64,000 nucleotides of DNA. It comes from Polytrichum commune (lineage: Eukaryota; Streptophyta; Polytrichopsida; Polytrichales; Polytrichaceae). The stretch's first letter is position 1, and every line of letters starts with the position of its first letter. Location of the stretch: positions 39,372,001 through 39,436,000 of the forward strand of contig OX485806.1 of the NCBI GenBank assembly GCA_950295325.1, read 5' to 3'. The notes beneath the pieces were generated by a model, which had not been told where the DNA came from, made no database searches, and saw nothing but the letters and a program-made list of their open reading frames with translations. A program made the translations under genes and the position numbers. This document shows positions 1 to 11,227 of the stretch, piece after piece.

Positions 1-195
1 GACTCATGTAGAATCAACTACACTCGTGATGTCGTCCACTTACACAACATTGAATGATGGAAGAGTTCCCCCCCCTTATAACACCGGATTGGGAAACATA
101 GAATCTTTGATTCCAAAGCCTAAATCAACACCTTCCTAAGCTCCGATTTCAAATGTTAAGAATTCTTTAATCCTCGTTTGCAATTGCTGACATGC
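1..195. repeat. dispersed repeat H, copy 1 (inverted copy at 43725-43912)
   Basis: Read as its reverse complement, 43725-43912 follows this segment closely: the same word order around a poly-C/poly-G run, a shared GTCCACTTACACAACATTGA block and an AGAATCTTTGATTCC block. Family unknown. No coding frame is seen. Confidence 0.6.
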
Positions 196-306
196 TCAAG
201 CTTGTAATGCTTGACTCCATCGTTGGATGAATTCACAGGGCTAGAGGTCTCCACAGTAGCATCATCTACCTTACCTTGTTATTTCCCCCTCCCCTTCACC
301 TTCTAA

Positions 307-804
307 GGGCCACTTCACACACGAGACTGAGATCCCGTGACCACTACACTTCAAACACTCTCATTGGTGGAAAAGGCGGAGCCGGTCCAAGTTCGCTTCA
401 CACTACGCTTGAGGGACCAATGGAGTATGTGGATGCAAGATGGATGTAAAGTCTTACATGGATTCCTACATGGCATCGAATGGATCAAGTTTCATGGTCA
501 CTTGGACTATTTTCAAAAACCGACTCTTGGAGGTAGGCCTAACACAAAACCCGGAGACCATGGCACTCCGAACGCTCACAACCGTAGGTTTATTCTATTT
601 TATCATGTGTGAGAACCAACATGAATAGACATTCATTGAAATAACATTTGTTTGAGAGCCTGGTCACATATGGCTTCACACTACACTTGAGGATCCGTGA
701 CCACACTAGATGAGTTTGGAGGTGTATTGGGACGGCCTTTGGACACTTTCTTTTGGGCTCTCACAATTTCATGGTCCCGGCTCTTGGCTCGTGTGAAGTG
801 GCCC
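307..804 (+). mobile_element. PIF/Harbinger-type MITE, copy 1
   Basis: A 498-bp element bounded by terminal inverted repeats that begin GGGCCACTTCACACACGAG, the right end being slightly shortened. It is flanked by the 3-bp duplication TAA (304-306 and 805-807). Three further copies lie at 44973-45476, about 47052-47553 and 55673-56173. A TWA target duplication with a GGGCC terminus is the known signature of PIF/Harbinger (Tourist-like) elements. Short reading frames inside it are by-products of the repeat, and no transposase is encoded. Confidence 0.88.
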
Positions 805-807
805 TAA

Positions 808-1430
808 ATTGCCCTCACATGTTCCTCCCCATTGGCCAAGGACGGGCCCCACATCAAAGAAGATGGTACCAATTTGAGCCAATGTAAAGTTCGTTTGTTC
901 CTAAGATTGACATAACATGTGTCCAAATTATATCCAAATGAACAACATTAGTAACCCTCATTGTATTTCTCTCTTTCTAAAGTGGGATTGCACAGTGAGG
1001 TTGTTAGTCCCGGCATAATTCCAGATGAGAATAATGAATCTTCATAGTGATGGCAAACCTAACTACAGTAGATTTACTGGGTATTTAGTGTCGTATGGTA
1101 TTTTAAGTCACTATGGTAACTTTTTGAATGACATTTCTTATGGAATAGTGAACAAATACTGTCATGGATGATGGATGATGGATGATGGATGAGTTCATCC
1201 ATTGGCCAAAACCCTACCTTGTCTTGTCAGCAACTTGTGATGAAATATTGTCATGGATGATTGAAATTTGGATGGAAAATCACTTGGTGTTTTACAATTA
1301 GTATTGAGCAAGACAATTAGAATTGGTGACACTAAATATGACATTTAGTGTAGGAGGTACCAAGTGGATAATGTGTGCTGGGGCCCTTGTTGGCCAAGCA
1401 CCATGAATGCTCCTGGTCGTTAACATGCAA
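808..1430. repeat. intergenic DNA with a relic of the ATTTAGTG repeat family
   Basis: About 1035-1350 belongs to a dispersed family rich in the word ATTTAGTG and blocks such as GTCATGGATGATTG. Related stretches lie at about 12150-12470, 31175-31600 and 39345-39740. A small (TGGATGA)n tract lies near 1164-1191. No gene is seen. Confidence 0.5.
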
Positions 1431-1433
1431 AAC

Positions 1434-1857
1434 TATAGTAGAGGCACCTATTCCCGATCAGGACCCCCTCGGCAATCTACAAGGTACCGGAATGTACGTT
1501 GCAACGTTGGGACTCAATTTTCATCAAGTTTTGGGTTGAATTTTGATCAGGTTGGGATTAAATTTCGACTAGGCCGGAATCAATAATGCCATGATACATG
1601 TTCTAGTTTTAAGTGCTAAAGTGAGGAGGAATGACAATTAAAAGAAGTGGGTATGAAAGACTCTAGACATTGGTATCAAGTTCGGGTCAACTTTTGGCTT
1701 CAAATTCACAGTAACTTCAACTTAAGGAATAAAATTACCAAAAAATCAGCAGTCCTTTTGATTTCTATCTTCCTACACGGGAAAAAATTGCACTGCCTTA
1801 TATTTCTCTAGATCTAGTGGAGAAACTCGTAAGTGATCGGTTATGGACGCCTCTACT
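1434..1857 (-). mobile_element. MITE family GTAGAGGCACC, copy 1
   Basis: The left end reads GTAGAGGCACCTATTCCC and the right end reads inward as CAGTAGAGGCGTCCATAACC, giving imperfect terminal inverted repeats about 420 bp apart. Two more copies, in the opposite orientation, lie near 48819-49196 and 49255-49655. Possible 8-bp flanks of the type ATGCAAAW are seen here only, so the superfamily is not assigned. Confidence 0.6.
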
Positions 1858-2870
1858 GTATATTATGCAAATGCGGCACCTTCAGTGATCGAGCTCCAAG
1901 TTTAGGTAGTTGCCAGTTACAATGTTATGATGTACAAAATAATCAGGCTCAACATTATTCATTTTGCAAGGATAACCCAAAATAAATGGGACATGATACC
2001 ATTCAAAATCCTGGCCCCATAGTGTATCTACCTACAAATATCCAGAATTTAGGGTACACCACTTTGATGCTCCTCAGAGAAAATACATTCTAAATTTCTT
2101 TCATCGTCAATGTCATGTATGACCTTATTATCAATTTTCTCCTTTAAATATAATGAAAAAAGGTTTTTTTGGCTCAGAAACCTAGAAAACACGATTTCTC
2201 GATTTGGATGAGAGCTCGTACTTAAAAAAAAGGAACGCTAATTATCGTTGTTGTTTGTTTCTTTTCCAGTTGACATGCGATATCCATTCACCTATCCCTA
2301 CCCATGACCACGTGAGACGTGGGGGGGTTGACTTAATGCCTACTTGTGGTAGGTGGAGAGGATTTGTATTACTAAGGAATGGGCAACATAGAGAAATTGG
2401 GTCGTACAACTCCCAACTTAATTAATTAGAGATGCATTCGAAATTGGAGGCTTGAGCAAGGGTGGGTGGAAGTTTCATAAGTTTGACTCAAAAGTATGTC
2501 ACGATTTGACTTCATGACGCCACATACACCAAATGTCATAATGAGCCTCTTACGGTGCATAAATTATTGGAAATGATCAGTTCTTGAATTCTTAGATCCT
2601 ACATACATATATACATAGTAGAAAGTGTGTCTAGAAGAGTGGACTTTGAGTGGACGTTGGCGATGTGAATGAGTCAACACAGTTTTTGGACATGATGCAA
2701 TTTTGGCCCTCATGATTCAAGTAAGTAACTTCCTTGCATATCCCCAACAATATTCAGTCTTCTAGGACCTTGGTGTGTGCTAGAAGACAGGATCCTGGTA
2801 TTATTATTATTATTATTATTATGGTTTTTTTTTAAAAACTAAAAATTTGAACAATCAAGCCACTAAATTC
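1858..2870. other. intergenic DNA, no gene seen
   Basis: AT-rich sequence with a (TTA)n microsatellite near 2798-2822. The reading frame at 2204-2425 has no recognisable motif and is probably chance. Confidence 0.5.
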
Positions 2871-3150
2871 CGTTCCGGTCGGTGTCTGGGGAGGGTTTTG
2901 GGCATAACTTGATCAGTCAATATCCCAGTGTTTCCAAGTCCAAGTAGTTACATATTGACATTTTTGGGTTTGTCTTTGTTAAATTAGGGTACATTTCTAT
3001 CAATATCTCTAAAGTGATCAATTTTTTTTCCTGAAGTCTCGAGCTTTAACCGGTAATCTCTCAAACTCAATCTGTTCATCTGTAAATAGGAGCACTGTTC
3101 TTTGGTTCTGTTTTGATGAGTGAGTGACTTCAAATTTGGTGCGTTGAAAA
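2870..3150 (+). repeat. diverged direct repeat, left copy (right copy 4680-4915)
   Basis: Blocks such as TTCCAAGTCCAA, CAGTTACAT (variant), TCTCTAAA and CAAACTCAA occur in the same order here and at 4680-4915. The two copies are well diverged. They could be remnants of long terminal repeats about 1.8 kb apart, but no primer-binding site or coding domain is visible between them. Confidence 0.4.
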
Positions 3151-3224
3151 GTAAACGAACAGTGATTAGGGTTCGCATCTGAATTGAAAGCTATGTTGTA
3201 GTAAGTTTTCACCTTTTTCGAAAG

Positions 3225-3690
3225 CATCCTCAATATTATACACTCTAAACTCCGTAGTATCACACTTGTGGCACCCCAAGTGCACGTGATATTACGGAGT
3301 TCTGTAGTGTTAACATGGATGCGTGTAACTAGTGAATTAGTGTAGCATGTGACACTATGGAGTAACACAAGTGCAACATATTAAATGGTAGGGTGTGGTC
3401 CACTCCACTTGACCTTCCCGGGCGATGTGGCATATGCATGCACCAACATTCAACAAGTGGCATAAGAAGAAGAATAAGAAAATGAATAAGAAGGTGACAC
3501 TCCACATATTGACACATGGCGCAATGCGAGTGTATGGGTTGACTTCTTTGGTGGTTTGCATTAATGACGAAATTCATGATATAAGGGAGAGAAAGGTGAC
3601 AATAAGGAGTGAGAAATGAACTACGAACATCCGTTCCCTAGGGTTTCGGGATATTAGAGAGTGAGTGGCATTATGGGGGGTTGATATTAC
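3225..3690 (+). repeat. dispersed repeat I, copy 1 (inverted copy about 37150-37570)
   Basis: The block TTCCCTAGGGTTTCGGGATAT near 3633 and the GTGATATTACGGAG region near 3285 recur on the opposite strand at about 37255 and 37510. The short reading frames here are unsupported. Confidence 0.5.
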
Positions 3691-3849
3691 AAAGTTTAGG
3701 GTGTATCAGAATCATGCTAAATTTGTGGATTTTATCTGGGTTTTGTAACATGCTGTTGGGGGGTTCCCTTGAGACTTGCTCTTCTATTTGTGATTATAGA
3801 ATCCACCCATAACATCTTCAGCTACATGCAGAGCTCTTCACCCCTTTCT

Positions 3850-4320
3850 ATTTCAAAACGGGTTTAAGATAGATGTCCGGAAAACGGTGACAATAAGCTG
3901 ATTCAGCTAGAAAGAGTGGCCTGAAATTTGTGCAATATTTTTCAGAGATGGAATAGAGGAAATGATGTGGAACTCAAGTTGTTTTGTAATTTCATTTCCT
4001 GCAAATAATTAATTACAATTTTCAAAGAGGCAAGTAAGTCAAACCCCATGTTTGTACATTAGAGTCTCCTTAATATGAGCATCAAAATGCATATGAATGC
4101 ACACAAAATGGTTAACTCAATGGCACCCAAAAGTGATTGCAAGTGGTGTGAAACAATACTTATCCGGCCAATCACTACATCCCACCTATCATTGCATCCT
4201 TTACAGGTCACCACTTTCATAATTAGCCATTTTGGGTCCACACAAGAGTCATTCTACCCCTAGTCGAGTGCACAATTAGTGGTCATTCACCGTTTTCGGT
4301 TTTTCTACCTTAACCTCTCA
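3850..4320 (+). repeat. dispersed repeat C, copy 1
   Basis: Same order of blocks as at 23560-24050 and 37890-38545: GAATTTGTGCAATAT-like, CAAGTAAGTCAAACCCC, AATGGTTAACTCAATGGCAC, AAGTGGTGTGAAACAA and CTAGTCGAGTGCAC-like. This copy and the 23.6 kb copy are uninterrupted at GGTTAACTC, where the third copy carries an insertion. A short inverted fragment lies near 48416-48500. Confidence 0.65.
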
Positions 4321-4969
4321 ACCTTTCCAACTTTCCTAAAGCTCTCCACGATTTGATTTCTCCTCGAAGGAACCAGAGATCTAATGGAGAGTATCTCAAG
4401 CTATTTATTTGTTATGAGACTCTCACAAGAATCATTCCTTGTACAGGGTGCGTGTTGAAGTGATTCATGAAGAATGTTATGCTAAGATATATTCACAAGG
4501 AAGCACTTTTGAACTTTGAGATAATGAAAAACAAATGCCACCAAAATATGTGTTTTGAGGTTTTTAATTTGGACGTGTAGTCGACCATGCGTTGAAATTG
4601 TGCTACATAAATCGAACCATCAAGTGTTGTGCATGGCAAGCTTATGATGCCGTGGCAATTGGGACTTGGGGGTCCACTAGTACCAATGTCCGGAGAGATT
4701 TTTGGGCATGCTTGGTCAAAATTCTAGTACTTCCAAGTCCAATCAGTTACATGTTGTGATCTTTCGGTATTTCATCATTAGTTTGAGGTATATTCCATAG
4801 ATTCCTCTAAAACGATCGGTAATTTCCCTAAAGTCTTGAGCTTCTCTCTCCAAACTCAACCGGTTCATCTATAACTAGCGGTTGGTTCTCCCCATTCATT
4901 GACTAGTACAACAAAACGATGGCTAAGCTAATTACGTGAGAAATCTCAATGCAATAACTGCACGCATCT

Positions 4970-5221
4970 TCAATTATTCATAGTTCTTGAGCTGCAAGAA
5001 CGTTGTGATCTGTACAGTCTTGGTAGAAACCACAATTTTGTTGCAATGTTGTCCTTTTTATAACAAACACACTTCTTACACTTCCCAGTGTCATTGTTTT
5101 GATGATAGCATGAAATTCCAGATTCTGTAATTTTGCAGCAACACCTTGATGTTTTCTCTACACCAAGCACCTGCTCAAAGTCTCTTCCCCTAAAATAATT
5201 TACCTTCAACCTTCGTTTCAA
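4970..5221 (-). pseudogene. possible gene fragment, unrecognised
   Basis: An 83-residue frame. Its start contains NYFRGRDF, which recalls the YFRGKDF motif I remember from the plant SEC62 translocation protein. Nothing downstream supports that family and there is no neighbouring exon. It could equally be chance. No function is assigned. Confidence 0.15.
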
Positions 5222-5801
5222 TCGACTTCAAAAATGACTTATGTGAAGAACTTGTCATAACTTATAAAACAGCACCGCATCTAAATCTGAAGTGTATGAA
5301 AAACTCATGGCTATGCATCAATCTGTGCCCGTAAAAAGAGGTGGACAATTTGAGCCTCCAGGTCTACGAGTCTCTGAAACTCCCTTTTCTTCAGTAGGGA
5401 ATTTCATAGAGGTCTTTAAGTTTATTTTTATAGAAACAAAATGTCTGAAGGAGGCTTAGTGATGTTATGAATATGTTTGCTATTGAAGACGAAATGTCGC
5501 CGATGGTTTGAGCACATGTCCATCTCAGAACAACACACGTTTTTCATCACCGTCGACAATTGAGTGTCTTGAAGGTATATTTCACTGAAGATTGTTATCA
5601 TGATAGCTTTTTTTCTTTCCAATTAGTCGGTGTCATGTCCAAATTGACTTAGTTTTTCTTCTCAATCTGCAGAGATCTGCAATTGAGACATGTGTAGATG
5701 TCTTCAGAATAAGATACATAATTGCAAAAAAGTATGGAAGAGACAACTATATATCCGGCGGCCCAGACCATAGAAATTGCACATAAGATCCTTATGCCTT
5801 G

Positions 5802-6006
5802 CACTACAATGAAAAATAGGTCTAAATGAAAAAGTCCAAATTAATGACAGAATTAAATGACATCATATCATTTAGGCCGACTCACAAGGGATACATTATG
5901 ATCTTTTTGACACATATGTGTCCCTTGCAAGCCGGTCTAAGTGGCAGAAACCCATTTTGGTCATCATTTGGGACCATGTTTTTTAGAATCATGTTTTCTT
6001 GTAGTG
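5802..6006. mobile_element. CACTA-type MITE
   Basis: The 205-bp segment begins CACTACAATGAAAA and ends TTTTCTTGTAGTG. It is flanked on both sides by the trinucleotide TTG (5799-5801 and 6007-6009). CACTA termini with a 3-bp duplication are diagnostic of the CACTA (En/Spm) superfamily. There is no internal coding capacity, so it is non-autonomous. Confidence 0.82.
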
Positions 6007-6383
6007 TTGATTGACAATAAGAGATTTGCTTTGCTCATTGTTGCAGTTAATTGATTTGAGCACGACAGTAAATTATGGGAAGTGGATCTTTTAACCATGC
6101 CATGACCATAGAACAAGGCACAGCCAGGAAAGCTTGACACAGTAAGCCTAGCGTTGTTCCACTTACACATTGATTCTCCCAGCCACTAACTAGCTATGAA
6201 AGTGGTTTTAATTTTAATTTTTTTTTTAATCTGACACATCTCATTTGAAGCATTGTCATCTAATTTTTTTCCAAAACAAGTGATCAATTTGACACACATT
6301 TGACACAAAATGCTAGAGAGCCAGTTAGAAATCAAGATACTGTGATACTCCTTTGTGATGTGTACTTTGCCTAACTTTGAAGT

Positions 6384-6700
6384 TCATAAAATTCGAGTTT
6401 GCACAGATTCACATGAGGGTGACTCTACTTTTTGGATCAATTCTTCACCTACTCTTAGAGACTCTAGAGCAGAATTTTTTTGCAGAAATTTAGTGGCCTG
6501 CTTCATAGAGCTCTGTGTAGGGAATTGAACAAGGCTGCAATTTTTGGTCAGAAGAATAGTCCAGAAGTTTCTGCAAATCAAGGCCAAAACTACCTCTTGG
6601 AAGAATGACACCTTTAGCATATGCTTTTTGTGTCCATTATCTGCAATAACTTCAATGAGCGTGAGAACATAAAGAACACCCTGAATCACAACCCACCTAA
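6384..6700 (-). pseudogene. possible gene fragment, unrecognised
   Basis: A 101-residue open frame, with a second, overlapping frame that also reads protein-like (KGVILPRGSFGLDLQKLLDY). This could be an old exon broken by a frameshift. No domain is recognised and no neighbouring exon could be connected. Chance is a real alternative. Confidence 0.18.
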
Positions 6701-8093
6701 TGAAGTTACAGTCCTAAGTTGAAGGGAATTGGGTTGCAAGCATTTGCTGGAATGAAAGATTAGAATGGTAATCAATTCTGACGGAATTCCATGAATTCAC
6801 GTGATCATGTCCTTAGATTTTGTGACGGCCGGCTGGAATTTCTGAAATGATAGCCAACTATGCATCGAATTTATACTCAAGAATGGGAGCCCAATCTGAG
6901 GAATCTGCATTCATCAGCTTCGGTAGTTGGATTGGATGTGCGTGATGAGCACGCCGACCAACGCCAAGCATCGAGATGAGATTCCTGCAGATATCCATCC
7001 TTGTAAAATAGCAGGGAGGCAGCCATTTGGATTCACAGCAACGCAAGTTTGCCTCACTTTGCTTTTTAATTTGCTGCTGCAGTGATCTGAGGACAAGCTG
7101 CTATTAATTGTTGTTCTTGTTGTTGCTGCGGTAGCGACGCTGCATTGATTGGAAGCATCGCAGGTGGGTGATTGTTTGCGTTGAGGAATTATAGGTTAGG
7201 TTTCGTTGCGAGGACTCTAACTTGTTTCGGTGCGGTTATGGCATATGTCGGCAGCTACAGTTCCATGTAATAAATGGGGTCGCTTGCTTTTGTGAGTTTT
7301 ATAGATTCTGTTGCTAGAGAAGTTTCGGGCGCTCCGGCCGCCAGATTATGTTTTGTGAGTTTTCGAGCGATATGAAAAGCTAGGGTATGATCGGTTGTGG
7401 AGGTCGATCATGCTCGATGGAAGCCTAGTTGCATTCATGGCTAGGAACGATCGATATGAATTCTTCAACTCCGGTTTACATTGTTGCTTTGTTATAGAAT
7501 AATTATTTAACAGATCAACGCATTGGATAGCAATTAACTATCATTCAGGTCTTTATGCAGAAGATGACTGACGAAATAGACGATGTATATGACTAAAGAT
7601 GATCATTCAGGGGCTCTCAGGAAATCTGATCTTTTTTCTTCTTCCAAAATAGACTTCGTGGGTTGCATATCCCACGCTTACGTTATCCTTGTGGAAACAA
7701 AACATGAATATATGATACTTAGTTCTAGTGATCGTTAACTGATCTGAGAGTAGGTAATTCGGCGACTTCCGGGTTCTGCGAGAATATTCCTTTTATGGAC
7801 GTACGTGTCTAAATTTAGACCGTCAGTTGATAGCTAGTCACCCCATCCACTTTGTTTTTCATGTAATCGAGAGTGAAGTTAGTGCCCTGACCTTGTTGGA
7901 ATTGTGATGCCGCTTTTATCAATTCGATTGTACCAATGCCGATCACATTTGGAATTGTGTTTTCGAACTTCACAGAAGACATTAGTATTACTTGACATTA
8001 TTAGACTCTTGGAGGCAATTCTTGAAATGCACTGCGATTGAGTAGGTGAGAGATCAATGACATGTCGCTGCAGGATCGAGCACGGAGCCAATA
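6701..8093 (+). other. region upstream of the polyketide synthase
   Basis: Sequence complexity is higher than in the flanking repeats. No TATA box could be placed with confidence. A CAG|GTGGGT donor-like site near 7164 and a TGCAG acceptor-like site ending at 8073 would permit a non-coding first exon and a leader intron, but nothing proves them. No other gene is seen. Confidence 0.3.
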
Positions 8094-10007
8094 ATGTGTG
8101 CAGCAGATGTTCATCACCGGGTGAGCCGCCGCATCCAAGCAGCTGCCGATGGACCCGCCATGGTGTTGGCTGTGGCGACGGCGGTGCCTCCTTTTGTGCA
8201 CCCGACCAGCACATATCCCGACTACTACTTCGACATGACTAATTGCAACCACATGACGGCACTCAAGGACAAGTTCCAGCGCATTTGTAACTCACACATC
8301 CACACATTACTTCGAATGGGATTCAATATCCACATGATCTCCAGGTGTTCGGTTAGTCGTCGTGCACAAGTTTGGAAAATAAAATACAGCCCATGGTACA
8401 ATATTTTAGGTAGGAATTATGTTCAGTGACATCACGATCGAGTATGTCAGCATGTAGCATGAAAGGATTGGGCCAAAACCTGTGCACCCGGTTTCTCATC
8501 AGGAAGCAGCTATACTGGAATTATGGCTCTGCCCCCAACTCTCCCAATTAACTCTGAAGCAAGTGTTGATGAATCTTGTGGGATTTGGTGGCTGGGGGGT
8601 GCAGGTGGGAAGCTGGAGATCAGCAAGCGCCACATGGCCGTCACCAAGGAGCTGCTGCAGGAATATCCCTCGCTCGCCTCCTACCTCGACAACTCCATGT
8701 CGGACCGCCACAAGATAGTCATGGAATGGATCCCCAAGCTCTCCACCGAGGCGGCAGAAGCAGCCATCGCCGAGTGGGGAGGACCCAAATCTGCCATCAC
8801 GCACATTGTGATGGTGTCCACCAGCGTCGTGAACATGCCGGGCGTCGACCTTCTGGTGGCGAACGCGTTGGGCCTGGACTCCTCCAAGCTTCAACGCGTG
8901 ATGATGTATTATGCCGGGTGCTGGGGTGGAGGCGCGGCGCTGCGCATCGCTAAAGATTTGGCGGAAAACAACAAAGGTGCGCGAGTGCTGGTTGTGTGCG
9001 CCGATTGCACGGCCGTGTTCTTTCGAGCGCCGAGTGAGGAGTATCTGGATGGCCTGGTGGGTCAGGGCTTGTTCGGCGATGGCGCCGCCGCTGTGATCGT
9101 GGGAGCCGACCTTCACCCCGAGTGGGAGAAGCCCTTGTTCGAGATCCAATGGGCTGGAACTGCCGTGGTGCCGGATAGCCTGGAAGCCATCGCTGGATAC
9201 CCCATGGAAGCAGGTACCCGACCGATAATTCTTCCTCTTAATTAAGCACACTGTTTCCTTCACACAATTCACAATTGAAAGGAAGCTCTACTCAATTGTC
9301 GACATAGTGTTTGTAGGCATTCGGGGTGTATAGTAGTCGATGAGATGAATTGATGCATTTTGGCGTTTAATTTCATGCATCCTATGCAGGCTTGCACTAC
9401 CATCTGAGCCCGGACCTCCCCAAAATGGTGTCCAGGAGCCTGGAGCAGCTGGTGAACAATACCAAGAGTTTTGCTGGGAATCCAGAAGTCAACGACATGT
9501 TCTGGGCTCTTCACCCTGGAGGCGCTACCATTCTAAGGCAGATCGAGACTCAGTTGAAGCTCTCCCCACTCAAACTCAACGTATGCCTACACGCCTGGCT
9601 ATAAAACTCTCGATCAATCCATTTGACAGGAATCACCACTTGTTCTGTGTGATCTGTATCCTATTAAACGTGAGAAGTGACCACCAAAACATATAATTAA
9701 CTTAATTATGTTTCTCAGGATTGAATCAGGTGACCAATGCGAGTGCTCAAATCAATGCCATGGTACTTCTGTGCAGGCAAGCCGTCAGGTGTTGGACAAC
9801 TACGGCAATATGTCCAGCGCCTGCGTGCTGTTCGTGCTCGACCAGCTTCGCAAGAACTCCATCGACGCAGGCGCCACCACCACCGGCGAGGGCAACGACT
9901 TCGGCTTGCTCATCGGCATCGGCCCTGGGCTCACCGTCGAGACGCTGCTGTTGAGGAGCATTCCTCTGCGCCCACCACCATCGCCACTACTCAATGGCCA
10001 GCGTTAA
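8094..10007 (+). CDS. type III polyketide synthase (chalcone synthase-like)
   Basis: Four exons join in frame to 407 residues: 8094-8286, 8605-9213, 9390-9580 and 9777-10007, all introns GT..AG. The first intron splits the codon of Cys65, the position conserved in plant chalcone synthases. The family makes iterative malonyl-CoA condensations on an acyl-CoA starter as a cytosolic homodimer. The catalytic triad is present: Cys170 (AGCWGGG), His309 (WALHPGG) and Asn342 (YGNMSSA). Gatekeeper Phe221 (GLFGDG) and the IGIGPG loop are also present. Departures from chalcone synthase are Phe203 where Thr197 is usual, Tyr271 for Phe265 and Trp171 after the catalytic Cys. Gly262 and Ser344 keep the usual Gly256 and Ser338 identities. 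The length is normal (390-400 expected). The start is the only Met between an in-frame stop at 8058 and the conserved DGPAM segment. Exons are GC-rich against AT-rich flanks. Intact-looking; the product is unknown, and stilbene-, pyrone- or alkylresorcinol-type activity is possible. Confidence 0.92.
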
Positions 10008-11150
10008 CTGACAGAGGATGCTTGATGATCTTCTACACTAACAATTAGTAGTCGACAGTCCACGTGCACACATTATACTCATTGCACGCATCTTTCTTGG
10101 TTATGTCGCTGTCGACCAGCATAATACTGAATTCGGGTAATGAGTATATTCATTGAATGACGATCCTTTGTTAGATCAGGACGCAGATACTGTCTGAGAG
10201 AATGAACTACCGATTTAGCCAGCGGCCTGCATCGCGAGCAGCCCCCCCCCAGTGGGAGAGTAGATCAGCTCAAAACTCGATGCAGGCATGTCATCGAATC
10301 TGTTGCAACCTCTTCGCAAATTGCTAGAAAAAACTTAAGAATGAGACTCCAGTTTTGTGATGCGATGGAAAATATGGTTCCAGAGGCATCCAGAGCACTC
10401 GATCGAGAGGTGGTTAGCAAAGTCTAAAATTCGTCATCATTCCATCCCGCTTCGATTCATGCTAAGATATCAGGATTGAAAGAGGATAACACCTAGTTTC
10501 CATTCAAAAGAGAATTCACCCCAAAACCTCGTTCACACAGTGAACACTGCACTGTATGAGGTAGAGGGTGCTAAAACTGTCACTTTTAGGCGTTGAGCAT
10601 AGATGCCATTACGAGGTTGGAATGTTTCTAAGGATTCTTGTTTAGTAGCAATTGACAAGAGGCGGGTTTCCAACGCACCAAAGTATGTCTTTATTTAGAG
10701 TGCGCATGGCATGCAAAAATTATAAAAGGTTCAAAAGTTTATTGGTAGATGATCCAAAACCAATATTGGAGGTTGTTGTTGAGGTAGTGGACATTCTCAT
10801 GATCAATTAATATGTGTTGATTTGGGAAGAGTTTTATTTTGTTAGTTCCAGCTTGCCATCTACGTTAGGTACCTGGTATACATATCACTCTTTATGATTT
10901 GATATTATGGGTGTTATCCATTTGTGATGGTGTCTTATTGATTTATGCAAGCTAAGCTAATAAGTCAATTCTTCTATCGCAAAGGGTTTATGCCCTCCAC
11001 CTGAAGTTTCTTAGGGTGCATCACATTCTTGGAACACATCCAGTGACCTCAATATGGAAAAATGTCATAGATATGGTATAATGCATTGTTTGTAACTTGG
11101 TTTAAAATTTTGACAATGTGCATAATCCTCTCTCCATGAAAATTTATGTT
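10008..11150. other. intergenic DNA, no gene seen
   Basis: 3' flank of the polyketide synthase followed by AT-rich sequence. No canonical AATAAA is found close to the stop. No repeat of clear identity is recognised. Confidence 0.45.
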
Positions 11151-11153
11151 ACT

Positions 11154-11227
11154 AGATAATGGCCATTGGGTGAACCTGGCTCACATCCACCTGCAACTTG
11201 GCAAGGTCCATCCAATGGCCACTATCT
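11154..11227. repeat. 74-bp near-perfect hairpin
   Basis: Arms 11154-11177 and 11204-11227 are 24 nt each. They pair with three mismatches around the core GGCCATTGG/CCAATGGCC, leaving a 26-nt loop. It could be a small palindromic element or an RNA hairpin. No mature small RNA is recognised. Confidence 0.55.

Noticed and set aside
337-612. 91-residue frame, with a similar 98-residue frame at 47080-47376
   Set aside because: They are alike only because both lie in copies of the same Harbinger MITE; other copies break the frame.
3329-3577. Overlapping 60-80 residue frames on both strands
   Set aside because: They lie in dispersed repeat I, lack motifs, and the inverted copy near 37.4 kb does not preserve them.
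8499-9272. 257-residue minus-strand open frame over polyketide synthase exon 2
   Set aside because: It is the antisense shadow of a GC-rich exon. The plus strand reads as a conserved enzyme with exact splice junctions, and the antisense product has no motif.
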